Shown one piece after another: positions 1 through 10,182 of a stretch of DNA of 64,000 nucleotides. The stretch's first letter is position 1. The number at the start of each line of letters is the position of its first letter. Origin of the DNA: Sapria himalayana. Its lineage: Eukaryota; Streptophyta; Magnoliopsida; Malpighiales; Rafflesiaceae. The notes under the pieces were generated by a model. It searched no databases, was not told the origin of the DNA, and was given only the letters and a program-made list of their open reading frames with translations. The translations under genes and the position numbers were made by a program. Where the stretch lies: assembly GCA_029783825.1 (NCBI GenBank), contig JAREIK010012040.1, positions 16,377 through 80,376 of the forward strand, written 5' to 3'.

Positions 1-2923
1 ATTGAAATATATTATATTAATGATCAAAAAATAAATTAATAAACTATTATTAATAAGATAGATATTATTTTAAATATATTTGCAAATATAAATTTATTCA
101 AAATCAAAGTAAAATATATTACTAAATAATACTTTTTTTGATGTTTTGCTTCTTTTTATAAGTTTATATTTTTTGTTATTAAAAGTAGATTATTTAAATT
201 ATATTTGTCATCCTCATAATTATTTTTAATTTATAATTCTATAAAAATAAACTAATAAATAATAAAAATTAATATTTAAAATTATAATGAATACAAATAA
301 AATAGAGATTTATTATTTATTATTCAGGATATATAGTTTAATGGTTTAAGTATTTAGGTGTTTTGGAGTTTAGTGATTTAAGTGTTTAGGCCTTTAGTGA
401 TTTATAGTTTTTATTTAAAGAATGAAAAAATAAAAAATTAAATTTTTTTATTTTTTTTAATTTTTGAAGGTTATAACCTTTGAAATTATAATAATTTTTA
501 ATTTTTTTTAAATGTGAATATAATATTCCGTAATAATAATCTTAATAATTATATATAATGTAAACTCAATATAAATAATTTTATTAATAGATATTAAAAT
601 AATTATCAATAAAAAATTAATAAACTATTATTAATAAGAATGAGGTAAATTAAAATATAATTGCAAAATCTAAAATGATTCAAAATAAAAATAAAATATA
701 TTACTAAATAATTAATTTTTGTTTTTAAAATTTTGCCTCTTTTTATAAGGATATATATTTCTTTTGATGAAAAATAAATTATTTAAATTACATCTGTCAC
801 AATAATAATTTATTTTTTAATTAATATTTCTATAAAATTAAACTGATAAATAATTAAAATAAAAATTTAAAATTATACTTAATAAAAATTAAATTGAGAT
901 TTATGATTTTTTATTAATCTACACATGTTTAATAGTTTAAGTATTTAAAGGTTTTGTCATTTAGGAGTTTAGCAATTTATGTTTTTAGGCATTTAGTGGT
1001 TTATAGGTTTTATTTAAATAATAAAATAACAAAAAAAAATTTGTAATTTTTTCTCATTTTCATAGGTTATAACCTTTGAAAATATAATAATATTTAAAAT
1101 TTTTTGAAATGTGAATACAATATTTAGTTATAATAATATTAATAATTATATATCATATAAATTCAATATAAATTAATTTTATTGATAGATAATATAATAA
1201 TGATCAAATTTAAATTAATAAACTATTAATAAAAAGATTGATATTAATTAAAAAATATTTACAAAACCCAAATCGATTCAAATTAAAGTAAAATATATTA
1301 CTGGATAATAATTTTCAATTTTAAAATTTTTACTTCTTTTATAAGCATATATTTTTTTTGATTAAAAATAAATTAATTAAAATATATATGTAGTTCTCAT
1401 AATTTAATTTGTAATAAATATTTCTATAAAAATAAACTAATAAATAATTAAAATGAATATTTAAAATTATAATAAATAGAAATAAAAGTTAGATTTATTA
1501 ATTATTAAGTAGTATATAGCGGTTTAATGGTTTATCTATTTCGGCATTATGAGGTTTAAGAGTTTACTAATTTAACTGTGTATGCATTTATTGGTTTATA
1601 GGTTTAATTAAAAAAATAAAATATAAAAAATTTATTTTTTATTATTTTTTGATAATTTCAAAGGTTATAACCTTTGAAAATATAATAATTTTTAATTTTT
1701 TTTAAATGCGAATACAATATTTAGTTATAATAATCATTATATTTATATATCATATAAATTCAATATAAACAATTTTATTGATAAATATTCTAATAATGAT
1801 CAAATAATAAATTAATAATCTATAATTAATAAGATAGATATCAATTAAAATACAATTACAAAACCTAAAATGATTCAGAAGAAAAGCAAATTATATTACT
1901 ATATAATAATTTTTTGTTTTAAATTTTTTTTTTCTTTTAAACATTTTATCAATAATTTTTTGATGAAAAATAATTTATATAAATTATATTTGTCTAACTC
2001 ACTTTATTTTATAATTAATATTTATATATAAATAAACAAATAAATAATTAAAATAAATATTTAAAATTATATAAAAAAATGAGATTTATTATTTATTATT
2101 TAGGGATATCGGTTTAATTTAAATTAGATCTGTCTCACTAATAATTTATTTCTAATTAATATTTCTATAAAATAAATTCATAAATAATTAAAATAAAAAT
2201 TTAAAATTATACTAAATAAAAATTAAAATTAGATTTATGATTTTTTATTAATGTATACCAGTTTAATAATTTAAGTATTTAGAGGTTTTGTCGTTAGGAG
2301 TTTAGCGATTTATGTTTTTAGGCTTTTAGTGGTTTATAGGTTTTATTTAAAAAAATAAAATAACAAAAAAATTTCTATAATTTTTTATCATTTTCATAGG
2401 TTATAACATTTGAAAATATAATAATATTTAAAATTTTTTAAAATTTTAAAAGAATATTTTGTTATAATAATATTAATAATTATATATCATATAAATTTAA
2501 TATAAATAATTTTATTGATAGATATTATAATAATGATCAAAAATTAAATTTATAAACTATTAATATTAAGATAGATATTAATTAAAAAATATTTACAAAA
2601 CCCAAATTGATTCAAAATTAAAGTAACTTATATTACTTGATAATAATTTAAAATTTTTAAATTTATACTTCTTTAATAAGCATGTATTTTATTAAATAAA
2701 TAATATATTATTTAAATTATATTTGTCCCACGCATAATTTATTTTGTAATAAATATTTCTAAATAAATACACTAATAAATAATTAAAATGAATATTTAAA
2801 AATATAATAAATAGCATTAAAATAGATTTATTAATTTTAAGTAGTATTTAGCGGTTTAATGCTTTATGTATTTAGGCATTACGGGGTTTAGGAGTTTATT
2901 GATTTAACTTTATATGCATTTAG
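1..2923 (-). repeat. AT-rich satellite array, B orientation, left block
   Basis: Tandem monomers of an AT-rich satellite. The central dyads (core GGTTATAACC) lie near 470, 1070, 1665 and 2400, giving spacings of about 600, 595 and 735 bp. Each monomer also has a TTTAGG-like block (for example around 340-410, 945-1015 and 2270-2340). Measured outward from the adjacent hAT edge, the dyad spacings (about 524, 735, 595, 600) mirror those right of 25385 (about 525, 735, 600, 593). The block is therefore an inverted copy of the array flanking hAT-1 copy 3. No gene is seen; long ORFs here are chance openings in AT-rich DNA. Confidence 0.9.
2916..2923. repeat. Target-site duplication, left side of hAT-1 copy 1
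   Basis: The sequence GCATTTAG directly precedes the TAGGGCT terminus. The partner at 10183-10190 is CCATTTAG (7 of 8 identical). It is the reverse complement of the CTAAATGC duplication around copy 3, so the same point of the satellite monomer was hit. Confidence 0.85.
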
Positions 2924-2941
2924 TAGGGCTACTCGTGGGAC
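2924..2941 (+). repeat. Terminal inverted repeat, hAT-1 copy 1, 5' end
   Basis: TAGGGCTACTCGTGGGAC pairs with the reverse complement of 10165-10182. It differs from the other copies at three positions, two of them in the usual TAGGGGTGCTC. Confidence 0.85.
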
Positions 2942-3121
2942 TCGGAGATTCGAGACCCGACCTGAAGTCTTTTCCCGAAAAAATCGGGACTAGAAAAATC
3001 CGTTGACTTTGACTTTTCCCATCCTGTTCTGTCACGTATTTTTTCTTTGGGGACGGTTTCAGATCTTAAGCAATATCCATCCCAAGAACCGTCCCATCCT
3101 AAAAAACCTATAAAAGAACCA

Positions 3122-3124
<3 letters not shown>

Positions 3125-3153
<29 letters not shown>
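3125..3153. repeat. (AT)n microsatellite in the hAT-1 leader
   Basis: Uninterrupted AT dinucleotide run in the 5' region of the element. The same tract appears at different lengths in copy 2 (about 13330-13350, interrupted) and copy 3 (about 25160-25185), as expected for a mutable repeat shared by descent. Confidence 0.9.
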
Positions 3154-3154
<1 letters not shown>

Positions 3155-3155
3155 C

Positions 3156-3350
3156 ATGAAGATACCACCAATTCCGCTACTGAACATCCAATTCCGACAC
3201 ACCTATTGCTGTTTCGACGAGTTCCATGCCACCTCACGCCATTCCAGCCGTGTTCAGTTAGGTCCAACCCTTGTCCCTCGCACTTCTGATTGCCTCCACC
3301 ATGTCTCAGATGCCACCAGCCTTTTGGTTTGTTTTTCTGACGAGAATTGA
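3156..3350 (+). other. Conserved 64-codon ORF upstream of the hAT-1 transposase (uORF or 5' exon candidate)
   Basis: An ORF of 64 codons on the sense strand ends about 170 bp before the transposase ATG. Copy 3 has an ORF of identical length in the same place (24964-25158, -), sharing the C-terminal end SDATSLLVCFSDEN. Copy 2 keeps the frame without indels over roughly 13135-13330, but has lost the first ATG and has a CGA-to-TGA stop. I do not recognise the protein. It could be a short upstream ORF, a first coding exon, or chance. Many copy 1/copy 3 differences change the amino acid, which does not suggest recent selection. Confidence 0.35.
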
Positions 3351-3518
3351 GTGATTAATTATTATTATTATTATGTGTCTCAGTCAGTTTTGTTGAGTAT
3401 TGGTTTTGGTGTTGTGGTTGGGCCGAATGAGTGGGCTAAATGTGTTACAGTCAGTTTTGTAGAGCTTGCTTGTTTGAAATATTTATATGTATTTATGCTT
3501 GACATATCATAATAATTA

Positions 3519-5629
3519 ATGGCAATGCAGATGGCACAATCTAGTGGTAAACGAAAAATAAAATAAATTGAAGATGATCACTTCTCAAATGATCAAAGTA
3601 CTGGTAAATCCAATTATCATCCTTTCACGAACCCTCCTATTGTTACGGCAGGTTCTTAAATTCCAATTGTAAAAGAATGTCAAGGTACATCTGAACCTCA
3701 AGCTCATAAAAAGTATAAGTCTGCTGTTTGGGAAACTTATGAGATATTAGTTGATTCAGAGGAAAATTAAACTGGTAGGGCAGCTTGTATATGGTGTAGT
3801 AAAGAATACTTGGCAAAATGTGATCAAGGTACTTCGAATTTATGGAAATACTTGAGAGAGACTTATAGGAATTTTCCAAACAAAAAAGAATTAATAGAAG
3901 CTCACAAAGGTAAAGATAAGTCACAATCTTTGTTGGGTTTCACTAAAGGTACTAGTTCAGAGGATAACAAATTAACTTGTTGGCAATTTGATCAACAACT
4001 AGTTAGAGAGGCTTTGGTGAAAATGATCATAAAAGATGAATTGCCTGTTTGTTTTGTTGAGAGGGATGAGTTTAAGAAGTTTAGTGAATTTAGTGTGCCT
4101 CAATTTAAAATTCCATCTTGGCACTCTGTTTTGAAAAATTATTTTTCTTTGTTTGTGAAGGAAAATAAGAAATTATTTGATAGTATATTATCTCATTGTT
4201 GTAGAGTTTCATTGACTACCGACACTTGGACTAGCATTCAAAAATTGTCTTATATATGTTTGACTGTTTATTTCATTGATTCTCAATGGAATATGCATAA
4301 AAGGCTTTTGAACTTTTGAGTAATTAAAAGGCATTCGAAAGTTAATACTGAAATTCTATTGAGTTTTGCATGAATGAATGAGGTTTGAGAAAGTTGATGT
4401 TCATTAATGTTGACAATTCATCAAATAATGATGTTGCAGTTGAACAATTGAAAAAAAGGCTTGTGAAGAAAAGTGTTGTACCTTTGAGAGGCGAGTATTT
4501 TCATATGAGATGTTGTGCTCATATCCTAAACTTAATTATCAGAGATGGCATTGCATTAGTTGAGGGTGCTTTTCAAAAAATTAGAGGTGTGGTGAAATAT
4601 GTGAGGAGCATTCCTAAAAGATTAGATATGTTCAAGTAATGTGTTGACGAAGCAAACTTGACATATGGATCTTCATTGCAATTAGATTGTCCTACAAGAT
4701 GGAATTCAACTTATTTGATGCTGCAAACTGATATAAAATATCAAAAATAATTTGATAAGTTGGAAGACAAAGACAAACGGTTTTTAAAGGAGTTTGGTTC
4801 AAACATTCCAACTGAGAGAGACTGAACAAATGCCAAAATTTTGGCTCATTTCTTGAAAACTTTTTATGATGTAACTTGTAAATTTTCTGGCTAATAATAT
4901 TCTACCTCTAGTGTTTATTTTCCTGAGATTATTAGAATTTTGAAAAAAAATTGAGCTTTGTGAAAATAGTAGAGATACAATGGTGTCAAATATGGGGATG
5001 AAAATGAGGCATAAATTCAACAAATATTGCGGTTCTTTTTAATTAACAAATATTATGCTTTTTGTAGCAGAGTGTTAGATCCTAGATATAAGCTCAAATA
5101 TCTCAAGGTTAAATACACTTAGCATTATAGAGATGAATTGGCTAAAAATTTGGTGAAAACTGTTATAAATGCTTTAAATTAGATGATAGATGATTATAAA
5201 GATTAAAATGAAGATGAATCAAAAGAAGATGATTTCTCTTCTACTGTGTTGAAGAAAAATGATGATTTCTTTGATGGCAGTGATACTTATGTTGATGATA
5301 TTTTTTTTTGAATTGGAGAAAGAACAAGATATTGCAGCTTTGGAAGAGTTGGATAGGTACTTGGAGGACAAACTTGAAAAAATAAAATTGATTTTGATCT
5401 TCTAAACTTGTTGAAGGTAAATGAGGTTAGGTATTCTTCTTTGGCAAATGTAGCAAGAGATGTATTTTCTATCCAAGCCTCTACTGTGGCCTACGAATCT
5501 ATATTTAGCATTGGGGGGAGAAATTTAGATAAATTTAGGAGTTTTTTAACACCTATTACAGATGAAGTTCTCATATGTCTACAAGATTGGTTGAGAAGCT
5601 CAAACAACCTATTTAATTTGAAGAATTAG
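3519..5629 (+). pseudogene. hAT transposase, family 1 copy 1, decayed
   Basis: Transposase of the Ac/Tam3 (hAT) superfamily; intact relatives cut and paste DNA at TIRs in the nucleus. The ATG at 3519 is chosen because the same ATG-GCN-ATG-CAG-ATG start occurs in all three copies. Visible in order: a BED-type finger remnant with CIWC near 3790-3800; the RNase-H-like segment TTDTWTS near 4213-4233 carrying the first catalytic Asp; NVDNSSNN near 4405-4430 with the second Asp; CPTRWNST near 4690-4715; and the C-terminal hATC dimerisation region near 5410-5629 (ASTVAYESIFS, RNLDKFRS). In-frame stops lie at 3564-3566, 3657-3659, 3768-3770 and 4317-4319. A frameshift separates the 3810-4319 frame from the 4385-4639 frame, and more stops lie between 4640 and 5400. 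It is a dead copy. Confidence 0.9.
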
Positions 5630-5803
5630 TTCAACACCTTGATGATAATGAATCAGGTTAGTATACAAATCTTGTAAATTTTAATTTCACTTTTACTTAT
5701 TTTATTCATTCGATTTAATAAAAATATGGTTCAATCATAATTTTCAAAGGGGTCTCAAAATACAAATATTCTTCCAACTATAATTGGCCAACTAAATTTG
5801 GAA

Positions 5804-5811
5804 TGGGTGTA
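5804..5811. repeat. Target-site duplication, left side of nested hAT-2
   Basis: TGGGTGTA directly precedes the TAGAGGTGTC terminus and is repeated exactly at 9356-9363. Removing the element and one copy restores the continuous hAT-1 3' region, which matches copy 3 near 22500-22515 in reverse complement. Confidence 0.92.
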
Positions 5812-5872
5812 TAGAGGTGTCAAACGGGCCTGGCCGACCCGGCCAGTTATTTTTGATCACGAGCGTGCCTAC

Positions 5873-5956
5873 GTGCCGGGCTGGGCATGGCATGATTATA
5901 GTGTCGGGCCGGGCATGGCACGATTATAGTGCTGGGCCGGGCACGACACGGTTACA
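5873..5956 (+). repeat. Three 28-bp subterminal direct repeats of hAT-2
   Basis: Units 5873-5900, 5901-5928 and 5929-5956 each begin GTG(C/T)(C/T)GGGC and end GATTATA or GGTTACA. They lie 60 bp inside the TIR. A fourth degenerate, partly inverted unit follows (CCGTGCCATGCCCGGCC). They are probable transposase-binding repeats by analogy with other hAT elements; this is inferred. Confidence 0.8.
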
Positions 5957-6044
5957 GTACCGTGCCATGCCCGGCCAGGCACGGTTTAAAAAAGCAGAGC
6001 GAGGCACGGCCCGAAGGCATGCAGGCCGTGCCGAGCCAGAAAAA

Positions 6045-6111
6045 TTTTTTTTTTTAATTTTTTTTTAATTTTTTTTTAATTTTTTTTTAATTTTTTTTTA
6101 ATTTTATTTAT
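6045..6111 (+). repeat. Minisatellite of about 10 bp, T8AA units
   Basis: At least five or six consecutive units of TTTTTTTTAA with a fixed period of about 10 bp, placed between the GC-rich subterminal repeats and the AT-rich 3' part of hAT-2. Probably slippage-derived. Confidence 0.85.
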
Positions 6112-6489
6112 ATAAATTATTAAAAATATATATAATTTTAGATAATGTATAGTATTATATAATTATAATATGAAAATGTTAAAATTTATTAAAATAACAA
6201 AGTTTAAAATTTTTTTATGTAATATAAAATTAGTTTAAAATTTATTATAATTATATAATAAAGTTATAAATTTTTAAATGAAAAATTAAAACAAAAAAAT
6301 AAATAAATCAATACATTTTGTTAATAAAAATAAAAATTAAAAAAAACATAAGCAACTCAAATGAAAAATGACCAATCAGCCATTTAGAATCGAAGGTCCA
6401 AACCAAATAAATTACAGTTTCAACACAACGTGCAAACAAAGCGTACAATCAATAAAAAAACATCGAAATCAAAAAACAGTAGATCATCA

Positions 6490-8600
6490 TCAATTATCAA
6501 TCGGCATATCATGAGCATCATCAGCTGCAACATAAAGATCAGTATCATATGGATCATCATCATAGGCAATCAACTCCTCCGTCATCATAGTGGATGCGAC
6601 TGCAGTCCCTGTCCCAGTCCCATCTTCAGCATGATCATGGATGCTAAACCACGAATCCTCTCAATCCTTCAAACAAGCCAAGGTATCAACAATATCTAGA
6701 CGTAATCTCGATCTCCTATCCGAAATCATGTTCACTGCAATAGAAAAAGTAGACTACGATGCTACGCTTGACACCGGAGGAGTCAGTAGATCTCGTGTCA
6801 TCCTAGATAGCGCAGGAAATGTGGACTCATATGATTTCCACCACGGTAATAAATCAAGATTCTTAGTATCAGAATGTGATAGGATTGAGCAGTAATCGGT
6901 ATCTAAGTACCGAGAAAGCTCGCTCCTATGTGATGGTTCACCCCTACATTTCCCCCTCGCTAGCTGAATGGAAAAATCGTCATATCCGAATAAGGTATCA
7001 ATGTCCATAATCACAGTTTCACTACCACCACCACCATACCTAGTATCGTAGTATGTGAACATGTCCGTCAACTTCTCGTGAATGAACCCTTCAGGTGGGT
7101 CTTCCAGGTTCATGCACGAGGAAATGTAACTCAGGGTGTTTTCTACCCCTTCCACCTTAACCCTAGGGTCCATGCATGCAGCAAGGCAATAAAGAGATGG
7201 AACAGTGGACCAGTACTTCAAGTACTTTGTTTCCATCTCTGCAACCATATGGCTAAGTATCGGGGCAGCTCGATACTTCCTAAACATGCTGCTAATGTTG
7301 CATATGCACCGGAGTGCAATGCAAGTGGTGGGCGTATAAACCAACGAACACATGTTCGTCGTGTCATAAAAAATCTTTAGGAATTTCATAAATGAAATTT
7401 TTGAAGCCCAGTCAGTGTCGTCAAAATAAGTTCGTCACTCTTACTATTGACGTAATCGGATATCACGTGTTCGAATCCAACACATGATTCTATCATCAGG
7501 TACGTGTAATTCCAACGATGCCTCACATTCGATTGGAATCTCTTCTTCTTAAGAATCGCACACAAATAGAGACTACCAAACTCTTGTTGTCTACAAGGAG
7601 TGCGAATATATTTTAGTGCATTAGGCATATTATCCAACGTGGTGGAACATACCTTCATACCCGCTTGAACAATCAAGTTAATCACGTGACACATGCATCT
7701 GACATGAAAGATCTCTCCTAATGGTGTGTCTCTAATATTCCTAACAAACATGTTGATCGCTACTCCATTATTAGATGCGTTATCGAAGGTGACACTAAAA
7801 ATTTTATTTTGAATTTTATATTTCCTAAAGATTTTCAACATACACTCAAAAATGGCCGGGCCATCATGAGATGAAGAATCTCAGAGAATCCTAAAATTTT
7901 TTTATTGATTGTCCAATTTGAATCTACATAGTGGCTGGTGAGACATGCATATAAAGATTCATCGTGACTTGTCCAGATATCGGACGTCACGAACACCACT
8001 CCACTATATGCCATAAATCCATTAATTATTTTTTGTTTTTCTAACTTATATATCTTTAGTATGTCATTCCTAGATGTGGATCTAGGAATTTTATGATAGG
8101 CAGGCTGAAAATATGTCTGCATGATGTGCACTACCCTTGGATCTTCCGAAAATCTGATCGGAAGACCCATCAATGTGATAAGTCTGGCCATGCCGTCCCT
8201 ACCCAACTCGCTTGAGTATATGAAGGGAGTAAACTTTGAAACTGAACTCGATCCAGACTCAAAAAATGCAGTGCCAAGTTGGGTTTTCCTAGGATCTAAT
8301 GATGCATGTTTTTTGGTACATAATTCGGCATGCCTTTTAAGGTGCCCAGTCTTAAACGAACTCTTACATGTTAAAAGTCTCATACAATATTTGCACTGTG
8401 CCATTTTTTGTTCCACACCCCTAACATTTTTTTTGTTTTATTATATTACAATGAGTCCAAACTGCAGAAGTTCTCCTAGTTTTTTATTTTTTAGAAGTTT
8501 GAGTTGAGACGACTGGAGAAACTAAAGTTTCAGCAGCCTCTAACCTCTGTGTAATATTTTAATTTTCTAAATTTAAATATGTTTCAGTTGTATTTGTCAT
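6490..8600 (-). pseudogene. hAT-2 transposase, frameshifted and stop-containing
   Basis: BED-finger hAT transposase. The start is placed at the ATG at 8600 (MTNTTETYLNLEN) and the stop at 6490. Features in order: a BED finger with QCKYC and HLKRHAELC (about 8300-8400); VTSDIWTS near 7980 with the first catalytic Asp; VTFDNASNN near 7780 with the second; the FLKIFYDTT helix near 7370; CMDPRVKVEG near 7165; and an hATC region with LLPWWKSYESTFPALSRM near 6820. Damage visible: stops just after the N-terminus, a 1-nt frameshift near 7870 (FSEI / SHDGPAIFECM), another near 7410 (DDTDWAS), a TAG in place of Glu in the hATC motif SVAS(E)STFS near 6753, and a TGA in place of Trp in CLKDW near 6655. 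An acidic tail (EELIAYDDDPYDTDL) follows. Otherwise nearly full length. Confidence 0.9.
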
Positions 8601-9112
8601 TTTTTATGATTTTTGTTTTTAAGAATAGTTTAATAAAGACTAGAAGACTGATTTGAATTTTTTTAATTTTGGTCTAGAGAGAGAAACTATAGAGAGAGAA
8701 AGTTAAAAACGTAAAATAAATTACCCGATAAAAGTAGTGAGGTCGGGCACGTGCATGGTGCACTATAGTCAAGCTCTAATGTTCAAATCTCAAGTCGAAA
8801 TTCCCAAAAATCCAAGCCGAATGCCAAAATCCCGAGGCCCGGGAGAGAGAAGCAAGATTTTGAGAGAGAAATAGAATGATTTGAAAGAATTTATGTTTAT
8901 GAAAAACATAAATGTTAAAGAGAGGAGGGTGGAATTTATTGATTAAAGATAATAATTTTTTATAAAAAAAGAAATTTTTTTAAAATCTTTTTTAATCTTT
9001 TTCAATTATTTAAGGGGCAGACTCATGAGGGCCATTAGATTCTGCTCCCTAGCGGTTGGAGGCGAGATCCAACGGATGAAAATATAATTTTATATTAATT
9101 TTTTTTTTCTCG

Positions 9113-9355
9113 TTGGGGGTACTGGGTCAGTTCAGGCCTCGTGGGAGTGGGACCGCGGGTCGGGTCCAATAAGACCCGACCCGTGGTCTTTTTTTGAGGG
9201 AGGGGCATGGGGCTATCGCAGGGTCGGGCTCGAGGGACACCAGGCATGGGATGAACCCGTGCCGGTGTGCCGTGCCTTTGGCCGAACCGTGTCGGGTCAG
9301 GCACGGCACGGCACGGCTCGTTTCTGACCCGGGCACGGCCCGGTTGACACCTCTA
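9113..9355 (-). repeat. GC-rich subterminal region and TIR, transposase-5' end of hAT-2
   Basis: GC-rich segment with repeated GGCACGG, GGGTCGGG and ACCCGACCC motifs, ending in GACACCTCTA. It mirrors the GC-rich opposite end at 5812-6040. The ORFs covering this stretch on both strands are low-complexity translations of the repeats, not genes. Confidence 0.7.
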
Positions 9356-9363
9356 TGGGTGTA
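9356..9363. repeat. Target-site duplication, right side of nested hAT-2
   Basis: TGGGTGTA, an exact copy of 5804-5811, directly following the CTCTA terminus. Confidence 0.92.
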
Positions 9364-10164
9364 TTAAATATTATAAGGTAATATTTGATTTTTTTTATTA
9401 CTATTTCATCTTAGAAATTTAGGTGTACATGATTAACATATTTCAATCTTTGGTTGTCCTTCTATAGTGGAGGAAGAAATGGGATGAGTTGTAGAAGAGA
9501 TAATTAATTGGGTTTGGATTTTCGTTGCTGTTCCGGGACGGACCTTTGAAATGATTATTATTATGGTTGTTATTAGTTGTATTTTTTGTTATATTAAGCT
9601 GCCTAATTTTAGCAATTACTTAAGTAGTAATTGATGCTACCAATGTTTGTGGTCATATTTAGCTATTCCTTAATATGTTAAGTAATTGTTTAAAAAATGT
9701 AATATTGCTATTATAGTTAACTTTCACTCGGCTGAACAAAGCCAACTTGTGAAAAAACAAAGAACCAAATTAAGCACACAACTTGGTCCCGTTCTAATTA
9801 ACATTTCTATCCTTTTCTATACATCAAAGCTTTTGACAAGGTAATGGAACTCGTTTGTGGTATTCAGCCTATTTGACAAAACAAAATTGACCCAATTTGA
9901 GTTTGAAATATACATAACTAACGAATGATAAATGGTACAACAAAAGGTTTCGAAATGAACTAACTTGGCCGGTTTGAAGAAAATAAATTGAAAAAAATGT
10001 CGGAACTCCGTTCCGTCCCGGAATTGTTTTCTCCTACCCAAAATCCCCGATCTCCATTTCGTCCCATCCCGATATTTTCAACCTATGGAACGAGTCTGGA
10101 TCTTGAAAAAAAAATCCCTGAATTGTTGGAACGGACTGGAGATTTGTAATCCCCATCCCGTCCC

Positions 10165-10182
10165 GTCCCATGAGCACCCCTA
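10165..10182 (-). repeat. Terminal inverted repeat, hAT-1 copy 1, 3' end
   Basis: Reads TAGGGGTGCTCATGGGAC on the - strand. Next inward is a zone of GGGAC and GGGATGGGG motifs shared with 21689-21830. Confidence 0.88.

Larger units (their letters stand above)
5812..9355 (-). mobile_element. Nested hAT-2 element, complete ends, inserted in hAT-1 copy 1
   Basis: A 3544-bp hAT element with termini TAGAGGTGTCAA / TTGACACCTCTA and a perfect 8-bp TSD (TGGGTGTA). Its transposase runs on the - strand, opposite to its hAT-1 host. It is from a different family, since the termini and protein do not match hAT-1. GC-rich subterminal zones (5812-6040 and about 9113-9355) stand out against the AT-rich surroundings and are rich in GGCCGGGC and GGCACGG motifs, the kind of clustered subterminal repeat that hAT transposases usually bind. 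The coding region is broken. Because it sits inside copy 1 only, it arrived after copies 1 and 3 separated, or was lost from the others. Confidence 0.92.
2924..10182 (+). mobile_element. hAT-1 copy 1, full-length ends, interrupted by a nested hAT
   Basis: Class II hAT element with 18-bp imperfect terminal inverted repeats (TAGGGCTACTCGTGGGAC at 2924-2941, and TAGGGGTGCTCATGGGAC read on the - strand at 10182-10165) and an 8-bp TSD with one mismatch. The order is TIR, GC-richer subterminal DNA, an (AT)n tract, a 5' leader, and a broken transposase on + (3519-5629). The 3' region is split by the nested element 5812-9355. Without the nested element and its duplicated TSD the length is about 3.7 kb, equal to copy 3 (3697 bp). 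The 3' part (9364-10182) is homologous to 21689-22500 of copy 3 in reverse orientation. No active transposase can come from it. Confidence 0.9.

Noticed and set aside
5817..6068. Gly/Arg/Pro-rich open frame at the hAT-2 end (and similar frames at 9095-9336)
   Set aside because: Direct translation of the GC-rich subterminal repeats. It overlaps the TIR and has counterparts in several frames.
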